From the NCBI GenBank assembly GCA_049840475.1, contig JASGKX010000003.1, positions 124,001 through 188,000 of the forward strand: DNA of 64,000 nt, in the 5' to 3' direction. The DNA comes from JBGVSA01 sp049840475 (GTDB taxonomy: Bacteria > Pseudomonadota > Gammaproteobacteria > Burkholderiales > Rhodocyclaceae). Below the pieces are notes generated by a model that was given only the letters and a program-made list of their open reading frames with translations, was not told where the DNA came from and searched no databases. Shown here piece by piece: positions 37,127-45,141 of the stretch. A program made the translations under genes and the position numbers. Numbering within the stretch: the stretch's first letter is position 1; each line of letters opens with the position of its first letter.

Positions 37127-38710
37127 ATGCACGACAAAATCCTCATCCTCGATTTCGGCTCACAAGTCACCCAACTGATCGCACGCCGTGTGCGTGAAGC
37201 GCACGTCTTCTGCGAAATTCATCCGGCCGACGTGAGCGACGAATTCGTGCGCAACTACGGCGCCAAGGGCGTGATCCTCTCCGGCAGTCACATGTCGGCC
37301 TATGAGGAATCGACTGATCGCGCGCCTCAAGCCGTGTTCGAACTGGGTGTGCCCGTGCTGGGCATCTGCTACGGCATGCAGACAATGGCGCAACAACTCG
37401 GCGGCAAGGTCGAAGCCGGCACCGTACGCGAATTCGGTTATGCCGAAATGCGTGCTCATGGTCACACCAAGCTGTTCGATGGCATCGAAGACTTCCGTAA
37501 CGCCGAAGGTCACGGCCTGCTCAAGGTCTGGATGAGTCACGGCGACAAGGTTGTCGAAATGCCGCCAGGGTTCTCGCTGATGGCATCCACGCCGAGCTGC
37601 CCGATCGCCGGCATGGCCGATGAGGCACGTCGTTTTTACGGCGTGCAATTTCATCCGGAAGTCACGCATACGCTACGTGGAGCAGAACTTTTGCAGCGCT
37701 TCGTGCGCGACATCTGCGGCTGCGGCGCCGACTGGGTCATGGGCGATTACATCGCCGAAGCTGTCGCGCACATCCGCGAGCAAGTGGGTGATGAAGAGGT
37801 CATTCTTGGCTTGTCAGGCGGTGTCGATTCGTCAGTCGCCGCCGCGCTGATCCATCGCGCTATTGGCGACAAGCTTACCTGCGTGTTCGTCGATCACGGT
37901 CTGCTGCGTCTGAACGAGGCCGATCTGGTCATGGACATGTTTGCCCGCAACATGGGCGTAAAGGTCATCCACGTTGATGCCACTGCGCAGTTCATGGGCA
38001 AGCTCGAAGGCGTGACCGACCCCGAAGCCAAGCGCAAGATCATCGGCCGCGAATTCGTCGAAGTGTTCCAGACCGAATCGGGCAAGCTCTCGCGCGCCAA
38101 ATGGCTCGCGCAAGGCACGATCTATCCGGACGTCATCGAATCCGCTGGCGCCAAGAGCAAGAAGGCCACCACCATCAAGAGCCATCACAATGTTGGTGGC
38201 CTGCCGGATACGCTGCATCTCAAGTTGCTCGAACCGCTGCGCGAGCTCTTCAAGGATGAAGTCCGCGAACTCGGCGTCGCGCTCGGTCTGCCGCACGAAA
38301 TGGTCTATCGCCACCCGTTCCCCGGCCCCGGCCTGGGCGTGCGCATCCTCGGCGAAGTGAAGAAAGACTATGCCGACCTGCTGCGCCGCGCTGATGCGAT
38401 CTTCATCGAAGAGCTGCGCAAGACGGTTGACGAAATCTCCGGCAAGACTTGGTACGACCTCACCAGCCAGGCATTCGCTGTGTTTCTACCGGTCAAGAGC
38501 GTTGGCGTGATGGGCGACGGCCGCACCTACGAATACGTCGTCGCGCTGCGCGCCGTGCAGACGCAGGACTTCATGACTGCCCACTGGGCGCATCTGCCGT
38601 ACGACCTGCTGGGCCGCGTTTCCAACCGCATCATCAACGAAGTGCGCGGTATCAACCGTGTGGTCTACGACGTGTCGGGCAAGCCGCCAGCGACAATCGA
38701 GTGGGAGTGA
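37127..38710 (+). CDS. guaA: GMP synthase (glutamine-hydrolysing)
   Basis: A 527-residue enzyme that aminates XMP to GMP. The N-terminal class I glutaminase has GICYGMQTMAQ (nucleophilic Cys) and FHPEVTHT. The ATP-pyrophosphatase domain has LSGGVDSSVAAAL, and the C-terminal dimerisation domain ends KPPATIEWE. The ATG at 37127 (MHDKILILDFGSQV) was chosen by homology; a longer frame runs into guaB. A terminator follows. Confidence 0.98.
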   Translation: MHDKILILDFGSQVTQLIARRVREAHVFCEIHPADVSDEFVRNYGAKGVILSGSHMSAYEESTDRAPQAVFELGVPVLGICYGMQTMAQQLGGKVEAGTVREFGYAEMRAHGHTKLFDGIEDFRNAEGHGLLKVWMSHGDKVVEMPPGFSLMASTPSCPIAGMADEARRFYGVQFHPEVTHTLRGAELLQRFVRDICGCGADWVMGDYIAEAVAHIREQVGDEEVILGLSGGVDSSVAAALIHRAIGDKLTCVFVDHGLLRLNEADLVMDMFARNMGVKVIHVDATAQFMGKLEGVTDPEAKRKIIGREFVEVFQTESGKLSRAKWLAQGTIYPDVIESAGAKSKKATTIKSHHNVGGLPDTLHLKLLEPLRELFKDEVRELGVALGLPHEMVYRHPFPGPGLGVRILGEVKKDYADLLRRADAIFIEELRKTVDEISGKTWYDLTSQAFAVFLPVKSVGVMGDGRTYEYVVALRAVQTQDFMTAHWAHLPYDLLGRVSNRIINEVRGINRVVYDVSGKPPATIEWE

Positions 38711-38756
38711 TCCCGCGCCCGGCATAGACCGGCATCATTCAGTATGCAATACCTCG

Positions 38757-38780
38757 AAAGCCCGCAGCAATGCGGGCTTT
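38757..38780. terminator. Bidirectional rho-independent terminator
   Basis: AAAGCCCGCA / TGCGGGCTTT with a GCAA loop, between guaA (plus) and the dehydratase gene (minus). Confidence 0.88.
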
Positions 38781-38845
38781 CTATTTGCTCGGGCGTGACC
38801 AGCGTTCGGTGGTACGCAACGACATGCCTCGGCGCATTTGTCCTA

Positions 38846-41018
38846 TCAATGACGAGGCCACGGTAGCGTGGCGCGACGGCTGACGGCGGCTGGGACGACG
38901 CCGTATTCCGCATCTGTCACGTTGTCCATGATGCTGCAGGCAGCCACTTGCAGTTGGCGACGTTCGATCTCGGCTTTGCGGCGATTGACCAGATCGGCGC
39001 GCTCTTCCCGCGCATCGGTGTCGCGGGCGACAAGCTGGCCGCGCAAGAATGCTGCCTTGTCCAGCATGTCGATGCGTTTGTCGCTGAGGCGCACCCAAAG
39101 CAGGTCGCCGTTGACCAACGCGCCGATGCCGCCGCCTTCATACGCTTCCGGCGTCATGTGGCCGACGCAGGCGCCCTTGGTCACGCCGGAATAGCGGCCA
39201 TCGGTGATCATGATGGATGTCTTCTCCAGCACGCCGTGGTGGCGAAGATTCTGGCTGGGCGCGAACATCTCCGGCATGCCGAACGCCTTCGGGCCTTGCC
39301 CCGCAATGACAAATGCAAAAGCGACCGTCCCCTTGTTGATCAACGAGACAACGTCTTCGTCGTCTTGCAAGCCGTTTGCCTTACGCAGTGCGGCGAGCAG
39401 ATCTGGCGTGAGTTCGGGCATTTGGCTCAGGAGCCCGACGAGGTCCTTTGAACGCAGCTCGTTGTTGCACTCGATCTCGTTCTCGTAATACCTCACGACG
39501 AATACACGGCGATCGAAGCGGTTGTACGACTCCGTAGAACATGCCCGCGACCTTCAGCGTGCAGGACGAGAAGAAATTCCCGCGCATGACGTCCGTGCCT
39601 GAGATGTTGCGCACGGGTTTGATGCGGATGACGGATTTCTCTTGCGGCAGGGCAGGCGAGACGGCGACGTCGATGGCCGCGACGCGCTGGCGCCAGGTTT
39701 GCCCGTGAACGGTCGGGGCATCCAGGTCCATCGGCACATCAAGATCGGTGAGCACCTTGAACAGACTGGTCATGCCGTGATGCAGACCCTGTTGTGCCTG
39801 CTGCGCAAGCACGAAAGTGTCGCGCCCTTCGGTGAGGCTATGAGCGAAAACATCCGGCACCTGATGGGCCGTGCGGACGCGTTCATAGTCGAACAGCGTG
39901 ACGTCGAAGCCCGCATGACGCATCACGCAGGGCATGTGGAGCATCAGATTGGATGAACTCCCCGTTGCACCGTGGATGCGAATGGCATTGGCATAGTTCT
40001 TTTCCAGAATGTCGCACACCGCGTATTCCGGCTTGTTGAACATGCGGAAAAGGCGGTCCACGTTGTCGTCAACAATCGCTGTGCCGGGCACGTCGGTGAG
40101 TAGTTCCGATTGTGCTGGCGTGAAGCCGAGTGCCGCTACCAGCGTGCGGGACGAATTGCCCGTGCCGTTGAATGCGCAGATACCGCCCTTGTCGTCGCAC
40201 GTGGCAGCCGCGATTTCGTCGAGCAGGTGGTCCGCCACGTCCTGCCCGATCAACCCTTGTTCAACCGCGCGCATCAGCAGGCCCAGGAATGCTTCGCCCG
40301 ACGAGCATTGCAGGATGTAGCGGCAGTTTTCTTCGATGTCGTCAGACAGTTGGCGGTCGCCGGCCGCGACAGCCAGTTCTTGAATGTCCCGCAATGCCTT
40401 GCGTGTCCGCTGGGGAATCACGCCCCCCTTGAGTACGTGCGCCGGCACAAATATGGCCCAGACAGGGGCCGTGCCCCGTTCGGGCTCGCGCCGGGCGCGA
40501 TCGGCTGCGGCGAGTCCGGCGAGGATGCCCGTTGGCGTCTTGTCGCAGCCAGACAGCACATAGGCCGCGTGATAGCTGTGGCCTTCAAAGTTGATGTTCA
40601 CCGCCATGGCCGTGTGGTTGCGCGAGGCCAGCGAATAACTCTGCCCGATGTTGCTCTGAGCCGTGCCATCGCAGATGACGGGGATGCCGAAGGTAAACGG
40701 CACGCCGCCGTTTTGCCAGATCCGGGCTGCGGCACGCAGTGCGTGCTCGTAATCGAACAGGTGCGCCGGGTGGTCCGGTGAGCCCTGGATGATGCAGACA
40801 CGTGGCCGATTGCTGGCTAGCCGTTCAACGATCTCGTCGAGCGAGTAATCCCCCAGTCCTTCCTGGCCGGACTCCTGCGCCAGCAGCGCTTCTGCCCGCT
40901 GTAGCAGCGCACGCACGGTGATCGGTTCGTTGGACAGGCCCTGGATGCAGCTCCGGTACGGGTTGTACCGCTCCTGGATGAAGAGTTCGGCGAACTCGGG
41001 ATTCTTGACGTCGTTCAT
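38846..41018 (-). CDS. YjhG/YagF-type sugar-acid dehydratase (IlvD/Edd family), interrupted by one +1 frameshift
   Basis: About 723 residues after repair. It is an Fe-S dehydratase with CDKTPTGILAGLAAADRARR, FGIPVICDGTAQSNIGQSY, ICAFNGTGNSSRTLVAALG and the C-terminal VTKGACVGHMTPEAYEGGGI that shapes the active site. YjhG and YagF of E. coli dehydrate D-xylonate. The frame breaks at 39521-39527: coding strand GTACAAC where GTCAAC gives V-V-N-R-F-D-R-R-V. The start at 41018 (MNDVKNPEFAELF) lies in a divergent promoter region shared with a TRAP transporter. Substrate is probably an aldonic acid imported by that transporter. Confidence 0.9.
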
Positions 41019-41210
41019 GGGCTGAGGACTGGGTTCGTTTGCTGAAGACGGCTTCGATCGGCGCCGAAGCCGCAGTACAGGCGCCGAAGGCCTGCCGGTC
41101 TCCAACGTACTGCGATATGGGTAAATCGTACCATTGAAATTCTATGATTGTAGTATCGATGTAACTACCTATGGGATTAGTCGTAATTTTCGATATACGA
41201 TCCGCCGCGC

Positions 41211-41225
41211 TTGTCGAATTGACAA
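41211..41225. promoter_or_regulatory. Candidate operator for the GntR/FadR-type regulator
   Basis: TTGTC-GAATT-GACAA, an inverted repeat with perfect five-base arms, in the divergent region between the dehydratase and dctQ. The TTGTC/GACAA arms resemble sites bound by FadR-subfamily regulators, one of which is encoded at the end of this cluster. The link is inference. Confidence 0.45.
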
Positions 41226-41301
41226 ATGTCGTCATCGAGGCTCGATGCCGAAAAAAAGGGGGCCGCGTCATTGGCGCGGAAATGTTGGAGAGGGGGCGAA
41301 T

Positions 41302-41838
41302 GTGAAACGACTAGTACCGCGCCTGGACGGCGTGATTGAACTACTGATGGCGCTCGCGCTGACGGTGTTGCTGATGGCGGTCTTCAGCAATTCCGTCCTG
41401 CGCTACGTGGGCGTTGGCATTCCGGCCGCAGAAGAGGTCGCGCGGCTGATGTTTGTGTGGATTACCTTTCTTGGCGCCATCTTGGCGCTACGCCGTCACG
41501 CCCTGCTCGGTATCGAACTGGTGCAGGCGATGCTCCCGCGTTCGGTACGGCGCGTCTGCGCGGTGATCAGCCACGTGCTGATGCTGTATGCACTGTGGCT
41601 TTTTCTGGTCGGTAGCTGGCATCAGACCATCATCGGGCTGCACACCTATTCCACCGTCCTGGGGTTCCCGATGGCGCTAATGGCGTCTTCCGGGCTGCTC
41701 TGCTCGGTGTCCATGATCTTCATCGTTCTGGTCAACCTGTGGCGCATCGTCACCAAGCACCCAGACGGGCGTATGCCGGGAGACCCCATGCCGCACCACG
41801 AGCCTGCTGAGTCGACCGAAGGGGTAGGTGCGCAATGA
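41302..41838 (+). CDS. TRAP transporter small permease (DctQ family)
   Basis: A 178-residue protein with four membrane spans. It has the family features NSVLRYVGVGIPAAEEVARLMFVW and GAILALRRHALLGIELV. It partners the large permease encoded next. The GTG at 41302 was chosen because GGAG-AGGGGG lies just upstream and the first helix then starts normally; an ATG 168 bases earlier would add an unlikely basic leader. Its stop overlaps the dctM start by four bases. Confidence 0.92.
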   Translation: MKRLVPRLDGVIELLMALALTVLLMAVFSNSVLRYVGVGIPAAEEVARLMFVWITFLGAILALRRHALLGIELVQAMLPRSVRRVCAVISHVLMLYALWLFLVGSWHQTIIGLHTYSTVLGFPMALMASSGLLCSVSMIFIVLVNLWRIVTKHPDGRMPGDPMPHHEPAESTEGVGAQ

Positions 41839-43112
41839 TCCTCGCAATCTTCTTGGGCTCCCTGGTCTTCCTGATGGTCCTCGGGATGCCGATCGCCTTT
41901 GCGCTGATGCTGACCGGCATCGCGCTGATGTATCACCTCAACTTCTTTGATGCGCAGCTTGTTGCGCAGAACATGCTCTCCGGTGCGGACGTCTACCCGC
42001 TCATGGCGGTGCCGTGCTTCATTCTGGCCGGCGAGTTGATGAACGCGGGGGGGATCTCTCGCCGCATCATCAACCTCGCCAGCAGCATGGTGGGGCATAT
42101 TCAAGGCGGTCTCGGCTATGTAGCGATTGCTGCGACCCTGCTGCTGGGCTGCTTCTCGGGCTCCGCTCTGGCGGACACGGCTGCGGTGGCGACGCTGCTG
42201 ATTCCGATGATGCGCGACAACGGCTACCCCGTTCCGCGTTCGGCGGGCCTCATTGCGGCAGGCGGCGTCATCGCCCCGATCGTTCCGCCGTCGATGCCAT
42301 TCATCATCTTCGGTGTCACCACCAACACCTCGATCAGCAGCCTGTTCGTGGCGGGTATCGTTCCGGCGCTGCTACGCGCGCTGGGCCTGGTGCTGGTGTG
42401 GCGCATGCTCGCCAGCAAGATGGAGGTAAAGCTCCAACCCAAGTGCAGTTGGGCCGAACGTCGCAAGGCTGCGGTGGATGCCCTGTGGGCGTTGATACTG
42501 CCCGTCATCATCGTCGGCGGCATGCGCGGCGGGTTTTTCACGCCGACCGAAGCCGCTGCCGTGGCGGCAGTCTATGCACTGCTCGTCAGCCTGTTTGTCT
42601 ATCGCGAAGTCAAATTCAGCCAGCTCAAGGGACTGCTGGTTGCCGCCGCGCGCACGACCAGCACGGTCATGTTCCTGTGTGCAGCGGCATTGGTGTCTTC
42701 TTACATGGTCACACTGGGCGACCTGCCGGCGATGGTCACCGACATGCTCGGCCCCGTCATGCATGAGCCGCGTGTGCTGATGGCCGTGGTGATGGTGCTA
42801 CTGCTCGCGGTCGGGACCGTGATGGACCTGACGCCCACGATCCTGGTGATGGGCCCCGTGCTCATGCCGATCATGAAGCTGGCAGGTGTAGACCCGACTT
42901 ACTTCGGCGTGATGTTCATCCTCGTCGGCACGCTCGGCTTGATCCATCCGCCGGTCTGCACGGTGCTCAACGTTGTGTGCGGCGTCGCCAAGATATCCCT
43001 GGAAAGCGCCACCAAGGGGATCTGGCCGTTCCTCGCTATTGAAACCGTGTTCGTGTTCCTGTTCGTGATCTTCCCGCAGATCGTCACGTATCCGATGCAC
43101 TTGTTCCACTGA
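41835..43112 (+). CDS. TRAP transporter large permease (DctM family)
   Basis: A 425-residue protein with about 12 spans of the ion transporter superfamily. It shows GMPIAFALMLTGIALMYHL, GCFSGSALADTAAVATLLIPMM and GGVIAPIVPPSMPFIIFG, all characteristic of DctM/SiaM. It uses a sodium gradient to drive uptake of the solute delivered by the periplasmic receptor. It overlaps dctQ, and the receptor gene follows after 72 bases. Confidence 0.95.
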   Translation: MILAIFLGSLVFLMVLGMPIAFALMLTGIALMYHLNFFDAQLVAQNMLSGADVYPLMAVPCFILAGELMNAGGISRRIINLASSMVGHIQGGLGYVAIAATLLLGCFSGSALADTAAVATLLIPMMRDNGYPVPRSAGLIAAGGVIAPIVPPSMPFIIFGVTTNTSISSLFVAGIVPALLRALGLVLVWRMLASKMEVKLQPKCSWAERRKAAVDALWALILPVIIVGGMRGGFFTPTEAAAVAAVYALLVSLFVYREVKFSQLKGLLVAAARTTSTVMFLCAAALVSSYMVTLGDLPAMVTDMLGPVMHEPRVLMAVVMVLLLAVGTVMDLTPTILVMGPVLMPIMKLAGVDPTYFGVMFILVGTLGLIHPPVCTVLNVVCGVAKISLESATKGIWPFLAIETVFVFLFVIFPQIVTYPMHLFH

Positions 43113-43184
43113 ACCACTCCGGGCCGTCGATGGCAGAACCTCGGCGGTCCGGTCCTGGCATGTCCAAATCTGGAGGAGAAAAGC

Positions 43185-44195
43185 ATGAAGAAGTTCTTTA
43201 TCAAAGCAGCTGTCGTGGCGATGGCCGTCGCAGGCGCCGCTACCGTGGTCCATGCGGCCGACTATTCCACGCGCATCGTCCGCTTTGGCTACGGGTTGAA
43301 TGAAGACAGCAACCAAGGTCGCGCCGTGCGTTATTTCGCAGACGAAGTGGGCAAGCGCACCGGCGGCAAGTGGAAGGTGAAGGGGTTCGGTGCGGCGGCT
43401 CTGGGCAGCGATCCGCAAATGCAGAACGCATTGATCGGCGGCGCGCAGGAGATGATGGTGGGCTCCACCGCCACGCTGGTCGGTATCGTTGGTGACTTTG
43501 GTGTTTACGACCTGCCGTTCATCTTCTCGAATGAGAAAGAAGCCGATGCCGTGCTGGACGGCCCGTTCGGCCAGAAGCTCATGGAACGGCTGCAAGAAAA
43601 GGGGTTGGTCGGCCTTGTGTATTGGGAGAACGGCTTCCGCGATTTGACCAACTCCAAGCATCCCATCGCCAAGATGGAAGACATGCAGGGCATCAAGCTG
43701 CGCGTGATGCAGAACCCGGTCTATATCGACATGTTCAAGGGTTTTGGCGCCAACGCTGTGCCGCTGGCCTTCTCGGAGTTGTTCGCGGCGCTTGAAACAA
43801 AGACCGTCGACGGGCAGGAGAACCCCGTGACGACGATCGAGTCGAGCAAGTTCTACGAGGTCCAGAAATACCTGTCGCTCACCCACCACGTATACAGCCC
43901 GTGGATCGTGCTGGCTTCCAAGAAGTGGTGGGACGGTTTGTCTGCCGACGAGAAGAAGGCCGTCCAGGGGGCCGCCATCGCCTCGCGTGACTTTGAGCGC
44001 AAGGACAGCCGCGAAGCGTCGGCCAAGGCGCTGCAAGACCTCAAGCAGAAGGGGATGCAGGTGACGACCGTCAGCCCGGCCGAACTTGAGCGCATGCGCA
44101 AGACAACGACCGCCGCCGTGGACAAGTTCTCCAACGACGGTCACGCGCAAGTCGTGAAGGATCTGCAGGCCGCGCTCGCCGCCGCCAAGAAGTAA
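43185..44195 (+). CDS. TRAP transporter solute-binding protein (DctP family)
   Basis: A 336-residue periplasmic receptor with a signal peptide (AAVVAMAVAGAATVVHAAD). The family core includes GLVGLVYWENGFRDLTNSKH, the conserved Arg/Asn region KLRVMQNPVYIDMFKGFGAN and LETKTVDGQENPVTTI. The Arg of KLRVMQNP binds the carboxylate in this family, so an organic acid is transported. Context (dehydratase, FadR-type regulator) suggests a sugar acid such as an aldonate. GGAG lies upstream of the ATG. Confidence 0.95.
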   Translation: MKKFFIKAAVVAMAVAGAATVVHAADYSTRIVRFGYGLNEDSNQGRAVRYFADEVGKRTGGKWKVKGFGAAALGSDPQMQNALIGGAQEMMVGSTATLVGIVGDFGVYDLPFIFSNEKEADAVLDGPFGQKLMERLQEKGLVGLVYWENGFRDLTNSKHPIAKMEDMQGIKLRVMQNPVYIDMFKGFGANAVPLAFSELFAALETKTVDGQENPVTTIESSKFYEVQKYLSLTHHVYSPWIVLASKKWWDGLSADEKKAVQGAAIASRDFERKDSREASAKALQDLKQKGMQVTTVSPAELERMRKTTTAAVDKFSNDGHAQVVKDLQAALAAAKK

Positions 44196-44207
44196 TTTTG
44201 CGGATGC

Positions 44208-44236
44208 AGCCCCGGCAGGTACACTTTGCCGGGGCT
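44208..44236 (+). other. Hairpin after the TRAP receptor gene
   Basis: AGCCCCGGCA (44208-44217) / TGCCGGGGCT (44227-44236) with a nine-base loop. No T-run follows, so it is a weak terminator or an mRNA 3'-end stabiliser that could favour the abundant receptor over the regulator downstream. Confidence 0.55.
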
Positions 44237-44293
44237 TCACTCGAGCACATCACCACGAGTGCAGAAGCTTCTTAAATTCCAAAGAGGGCATGT

Positions 44294-45016
44294 GTGGTGA
44301 CCAAGAGAATCACCAAGACCGACCGCATCATCGAGGCTTTTGGACGAGCGATCGTGCATGGCGACTATCCGCCCAGCACCACGCTGCCATCGGAGTCCGA
44401 CCTGTGCACGCAGTTTGAAACCTCGCGCAATGTGCTGCGCGAAGTGATCAAAGTGCTGGCCACCAAGCGTCTGATCGATGCCCAGCGATTCCGCGGGCTT
44501 TCAGTCATGCCTCGCGAGCAGTGGAATTACCTGGATGCCGACGTGCTCGAATGGGCGCTGGAGAAGGGTAATGACCCCGTCCTTATCCACTCGCTCATCG
44601 AAGTGCGCAGCACGCTCGAACCAGTCATCTCCCGCTGGGCCGCCGAGCGCGCAACGGCGGTTGACCTCGTCGCCATCGAATCCGCGCTCAACGACATGAA
44701 GCGCAACGCCGATGATCGCCCCGCCTTCATGGAAGCCGACATCGCATTTCATCGCGCCATCACCATCGCCACGCACAATCTGGTCATCCAGCAGATGAGC
44801 GATGCGGTAAGCGCATTGCAGCGCGCGATCTTCGATCACACTTTCCTGATGGACAAGGCGCACCTTGCACTGACCATCAAGGAACACAGCGACCTCTTCG
44901 ACTTTATCCGCTACAAAAACGTCGAGGCTGCCGAGAAGATTTCGATCGACATGATCACTCGCACGGCCAGCCGCGCCAGAGTACAGATCGAAAACGGCGA
45001 AATACTCGCGTCGTAA
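44294..45016 (+). CDS. GntR family regulator, FadR subfamily (FCD domain)
   Basis: A 240-residue protein with an N-terminal winged helix-turn-helix (LPSESDLCTQFETSRNVLREVIKVLATKRLI in parts) and a C-terminal all-helical FCD ligand domain. Metal-binding residues are visible in EADIAFHRAI and KEHSDLF. It probably controls the dehydratase/TRAP cluster in response to the sugar acid or its keto product. The GTG at 44294 was chosen, with a second GTG three bases on as an equal alternative; AAGAGGG is the only ribosome-binding-like sequence. Confidence 0.92.
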   Translation: MVTKRITKTDRIIEAFGRAIVHGDYPPSTTLPSESDLCTQFETSRNVLREVIKVLATKRLIDAQRFRGLSVMPREQWNYLDADVLEWALEKGNDPVLIHSLIEVRSTLEPVISRWAAERATAVDLVAIESALNDMKRNADDRPAFMEADIAFHRAITIATHNLVIQQMSDAVSALQRAIFDHTFLMDKAHLALTIKEHSDLFDFIRYKNVEAAEKISIDMITRTASRARVQIENGEILAS

Positions 45017-45083
45017 CGCCTCTGTGCGCTTGCGGCCAGCCTCATCACGGTTCTACCGACCTCATCACGCCGTCCCAGAATTG

Positions 45084-45111
45084 AAAAAGCCCGCTTTCCG
45101 GCGGGCTTTTT
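45084..45111. terminator. Bidirectional rho-independent terminator
   Basis: AAAAAGCCCGC / GCGGGCTTTTT with a six-base loop (TTTCCG), between the GntR gene (plus) and the lipoprotein gene (minus). Confidence 0.92.
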
Positions 45112-45141
45112 CTTTGAACGCGTACAACGTGTGGCTGGTGC

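Noticed and set aside
44238..44261. CACTCG / CGAGTG inverted repeat before the GntR gene as its operator
   Set aside because: Short arms and long spacer; it does not resemble FadR-type sites or the TTGTC/GACAA repeat.
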